This document shows, in pieces, positions 5,776-8,069 of a DNA stretch of 8,069 nucleotides. The DNA is taken from the NCBI GenBank assembly GCA_947169005.1, contig CAMVOG010000100.1:1-8069 (forward strand), read 5' to 3'. Made by a program: the position numbers and the translations under genes. Every line of letters begins with the position of its first letter. Position 1 is the first letter of the stretch. Source of the stretch: an uncultured Clostridia bacterium (GTDB lineage: Bacteria > Bacillota > Clostridia > Oscillospirales > Oscillospiraceae). The notes under the pieces are model-generated. The model searched no databases. It had not been told where the DNA came from and worked only from the letters and a program-made list of their open reading frames with translations.

Positions 5776-6864
5776 ATGACCGCGCTGAGGCGATTTGTGA
5801 AAAAAGAGCCCGTGCTTGTGATCGCGGCTTTGGCGGCGCTGGTGAGCTGCTTTTTTTGCCCGCCGGACGCGGCCTACCTGGGCTATTTCGACCTGCGCAC
5901 CCTTGCCCTGCTCTACGCCTTGATGGTGGTGGTGGCGGGGCTCAGAAAGGCGGGCCTCTTTGACTGGCTGGCGGCGGCCCTCTGCGCCCGGGCGGGGAGC
6001 GTGCGGGCCCTGGGGCTCGTGCTGGTGGGGCTGAGCTTTTTCAGCTCCATGCTGGTGACCAACGACGTGGCGCTGCTGACCTTCGTGCCCTTCGCCGTGG
6101 TGGTGCTGGGCATGGCCCACCGGAAGCAGGACCTGATTCACATTGTGGTGCTGCAGACCGTGGCGGCCAATCTGGGCAGCATGCTCACCCCGGTGGGCAA
6201 CCCCCAGAACCTGTATCTCTATTCCCGCTATAACCTGAGCATGGGGGATTTCTTCCGCATCACCTTTCCGGTCTGGGCCCTGTCCCTGCTGCTGATCGCC
6301 CTGGCCAGCCTGGTGCTGTCGCCCCAGCCGCTGTCCGTCTTCCTCGGGGAGGAGCCGGGCCTGGACCGGCGGCAGCTGCTATTGTATCTGGCGCTGCTGG
6401 CCGTGTGCCTGCTGACGGTGCTGCGCCTCATCGGCTGGCCGGTGATGCTGCTTGCGGTGCTGCTGTGCCTGCTGATTCTGGACCGGAAAGCGCTTCTGAG
6501 GGCGGACTTCATGCTGCTGCTGACCTTTGTGGCCTTCTTCCTCTTCTCCGGGAATCTGGCCCGGGTAGACGCGGTAAGCAGGCTTCTGCGCCGGCTGCTC
6601 ACTGGGCGGGAATACCTGACTGCCCTGCTGACCAGCCAGGTGATCAGCAACGTCCCGGCGGCCCTGCTGCTGTCCGGCTTTACGGAGCAGAGCCGCGCCC
6701 TGCTGCTGGGGGAGGTCGGGGATCTCGGCGCGGAGCCGGAGAACCGCACCCTCGACGTCCATATCCGCTCCCTGCGGATGAAGCTCGGGGAGGAGGGCGA
6801 GCGGATCGAGACGATCCGCGGCGTGGGCTACCGGCTGCGCGCCGGGGAGGAGGAGCGGGCATGA
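5776..6864 (+). CDS. Truncated SLC13/ArsB-like permease fused in frame to a response regulator C-terminus
   Basis: The 362-residue product is a chimera. Residues 1-312 match the ion transporter superfamily (SLC13/CitMHS/ArsB-NhaD type), with about ten hydrophobic segments. The two half-repeat signatures are LVTNDVALLTFVPF (93-106) with TPVGNPQNLYLY (138-149), and SQVISNVPAALLLSGFT (287-303). Family members would continue into a GGLGTLIAS-type stretch and further membrane helices. Here, after RALLLG (312), the sequence becomes EPENRTLDVHIRSLRMKLG and ERIETIRGVGYRL. That is the recognition helix and C-terminal hairpin of an OmpR/PhoB regulator. The receiver and the first part of the winged helix are absent. 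Transport is probably lost and the anion is unknown. ATG 5776 is chosen over an upstream ATG at 5734 because it has a G-rich Shine-Dalgarno (5764-5774) and the upstream one lies inside the palindrome. Confidence 0.8.
   Translation: MTALRRFVKKEPVLVIAALAALVSCFFCPPDAAYLGYFDLRTLALLYALMVVVAGLRKAGLFDWLAAALCARAGSVRALGLVLVGLSFFSSMLVTNDVALLTFVPFAVVVLGMAHRKQDLIHIVVLQTVAANLGSMLTPVGNPQNLYLYSRYNLSMGDFFRITFPVWALSLLLIALASLVLSPQPLSVFLGEEPGLDRRQLLLYLALLAVCLLTVLRLIGWPVMLLAVLLCLLILDRKALLRADFMLLLTFVAFFLFSGNLARVDAVSRLLRRLLTGREYLTALLTSQVISNVPAALLLSGFTEQSRALLLGEVGDLGAEPENRTLDVHIRSLRMKLGEEGERIETIRGVGYRLRAGEEERA
6712..6864 (+). pseudogene. OmpR/PhoB-family response regulator remnant (C-terminal ~50 residues)
   Basis: This is the only surviving part of a two-component response regulator gene, read in frame as the end of the permease chimera. 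It covers recognition helix TLDVHIRSLRMKL (residues 325-337 of the chimera) and the wing and closing strand ERIETIRGVGYRL (342-354). There is no receiver domain, no phospho-accepting aspartate, and no first half of the DNA-binding fold, so it should not bind DNA on its own. The ATGA overlap with the kinase and a perfect AGGAGG at 6848-6853 are the usual regulator-kinase junction, so this end is in its native setting. The left boundary is approximate: the switch falls between about 6700 and 6730. Confidence 0.75.
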
Positions 6865-8069
6865 CCCGAAAGATCTTTCTGGACGTCCTTCTCCTGGGCA
6901 TGATCATGGTGCTGATCTGCGCGGGGATCTTTTTCAGCATCCAGTGTGCCCAGACCGTGGAGGAGAACGCCCTCGCCCTGGAGGGCGAGGCGCGCTACGC
7001 GATGGCGGGCCTGGAGATGAACGGGCTGGCCTATCTGCAGCGCCTGGACAGCCCCCATCAGATCACCTGGATCGGGGCGGACGGCGGCGTCCTCTACGAC
7101 AGCGCGGACCCCGGGCTGACCGACGGCCAGCTCGCGTACCCGGAGGTGGCGGACGCCCTCGCCGGGGGCAGCGGCCGCAGCATCCGCCGCTCGGAGCCGG
7201 GCGGCGTGAGCACGATGTACTGCGCCTTCCGCTGCCGGGACGGCACGGTGCTGCGCCTCTCCCGCCCGCTGGATGTGCTGGTCTACGCGCTGCACGCGGT
7301 CAGCCCGCTCTTCTGGGTGCTGCTGCTGGTGCTGCTGATCTCGGCGGTGTCGGCCTTCGCGGTGGCGCGGAGCATCCTCCGCCCGATCAACGAGCTGCGC
7401 CTCGACGAGCCGGAGTTCTCTGTGGTCTATCCGGAGCTGGAGCCGCTGGCGGCCCGCATCCGGGAGCAGCAGGAGACGATCCGGCAGGAGATGGAGAGCC
7501 GGGAGAGCTTGCGCAAGGAGTTCTCCGCCAACGTCTCCCACGAGCTGAAGACCCCGCTGACCTCGATCTCCGGCTTCGCGGAGCTGATGCGGGACGGCCT
7601 GGTGCCGCCCGAGAAGATCCCGGAGTTCTCCGGGGACATCTACCGGGAGTCCCAGCGGCTGATCGCCCTGGTGGACGACATCATGCGCCTCTCAAAGCTG
7701 GACGAGGAGACGGGTCTGCCCGACGCGGAGCCCGTCGCCCTCGAGAAGCTGGCGGCGGAGACCTGCCACAGCCTCCGCGCCGCGGCGGAGCGGCGGCGCC
7801 TGCGCATGACGCTGGCCAACAGCCCCGCGACGGTCCACGGCGCGCGGCAGGTGCTGCACGAGATGCTCTACAACCTCGTGGACAACGCCATCAAGTACAA
7901 CGTCGAGGAGGGCGCCCTCACCGTGGAGACCGGCATGGCGGAGGGGCGGCCCTACTTCGAGGTGCGGGACACCGGCATCGGCATCCCGGCCGCGGACCAG
8001 GAGCGGGTCTTCGAGCGCTTCTACCGCGTGGACAAGAGCCACTCCAAGACCATCGGCGGCACCGGCCTG
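6861..8069 (+). CDS. PhoR-like sensor histidine kinase (3' end outside window)
   Basis: This is a membrane sensor kinase, open for 403 codons to the window edge with no frameshift. Membrane segments lie at about residues 5-28 and 147-169 and enclose an extracytoplasmic sensor domain of some 115 residues. A short HAMP-like linker follows (ILRPINELRLDEPEF). Then come the H-box FSANVSHELKTPL with phospho-accepting His227, the N-box NLVDNAIKYN (Asn338-Asn347), G1 DTGIGIP (from Asp370), the F-box FERFYRVDKSHS, and the start of G2 (GGTGL), where the window ends. Such kinases phosphorylate the regulator encoded just upstream, but here only its tail remains, so the kinase has no local partner. The signal is unknown. 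Codon choice differs from uvrB: four TCG serine codons versus none, and 12 CCG to 7 CCC for proline versus 6 to 16. Confidence 0.93.
   Translation, partial: MTRKIFLDVLLLGMIMVLICAGIFFSIQCAQTVEENALALEGEARYAMAGLEMNGLAYLQRLDSPHQITWIGADGGVLYDSADPGLTDGQLAYPEVADALAGGSGRSIRRSEPGGVSTMYCAFRCRDGTVLRLSRPLDVLVYALHAVSPLFWVLLLVLLISAVSAFAVARSILRPINELRLDEPEFSVVYPELEPLAARIREQQETIRQEMESRESLRKEFSANVSHELKTPLTSISGFAELMRDGLVPPEKIPEFSGDIYRESQRLIALVDDIMRLSKLDEETGLPDAEPVALEKLAAETCHSLRAAAERRRLRMTLANSPATVHGARQVLHEMLYNLVDNAIKYNVEEGALTVETGMAEGRPYFEVRDTGIGIPAADQERVFERFYRVDKSHSKTIGGTGL

Noticed and set aside
4933..6141. A 402-codon minus-strand open frame spanning plsY and the permease
   Set aside because: It is antisense to two recognisable genes and crosses the repeat block. 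The protein is His/Gln/Ala-rich with no family features.
6600..6864. The permease-regulator fusion as a deliberate signalling transporter
   Set aside because: Only half of a winged helix is present and the permease lacks its last segments, so neither part looks functional. A scar or misassembly explains it better.

Overview
The window is a GC-rich, densely packed stretch with every gene on the + strand. The gene types (RecD2-type helicase, ComF, MreB, RadC/JAB, UvrB, PlsY, a PhoR-like kinase) and their order suggest a Firmicutes chromosome. A high-GC gut Clostridia lineage such as Oscillospiraceae is my best guess. This rests on gene style and context only, with no marker gene to confirm it.

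Region 1 (1-4756) is a tightly spaced run: the 3' end of recD2, comF (ATGA overlap), mreB (43-base gap with a strong ribosome binding site), radC (14-base overlap with mreB) and uvrB (13-base gap). This looks like one transcription unit mixing DNA processing and repair (RecD2, ComF, RadC, UvrB) with a cell-shape ATPase (MreB). The usual partners mreC, mreD and uvrA are not in the window. The MreB is intact in length but lacks the Glu-Pro pair expected in its active site.

Region 2 (4757-5775) holds a plausible promoter, then plsY, the membrane acyltransferase that starts phospholipid synthesis. PlsY has an unusual charged, Ala/Glu-rich C-terminal tail. Its stop codon lies inside the first copy of a 13-base tandem repeat. 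That repeat is followed by a 14-bp imperfect palindrome of the kind scattered through clostridial genomes.

Region 3 (5776-8069) is the most unusual part. An SLC13/ArsB-like permease runs in family register for about 312 residues and then switches, in frame, into the last ~50 residues of an OmpR/PhoB-type response regulator. The ATGA of this chimera starts a PhoR-like sensor histidine kinase that runs off the window. A regulator-kinase operon has therefore lost its receiver and most of its regulator gene, and the permease has lost its last membrane segments. This is either a real deletion or recombination scar, or an assembly chimera; sequence alone cannot decide.

I see no RNA gene, CRISPR array, intact insertion sequence or gene-free stretch above 300 bases. 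The region is mostly ordinary housekeeping; the permease/regulator junction, the repeat block and the MreB substitution are the points worth a second look.
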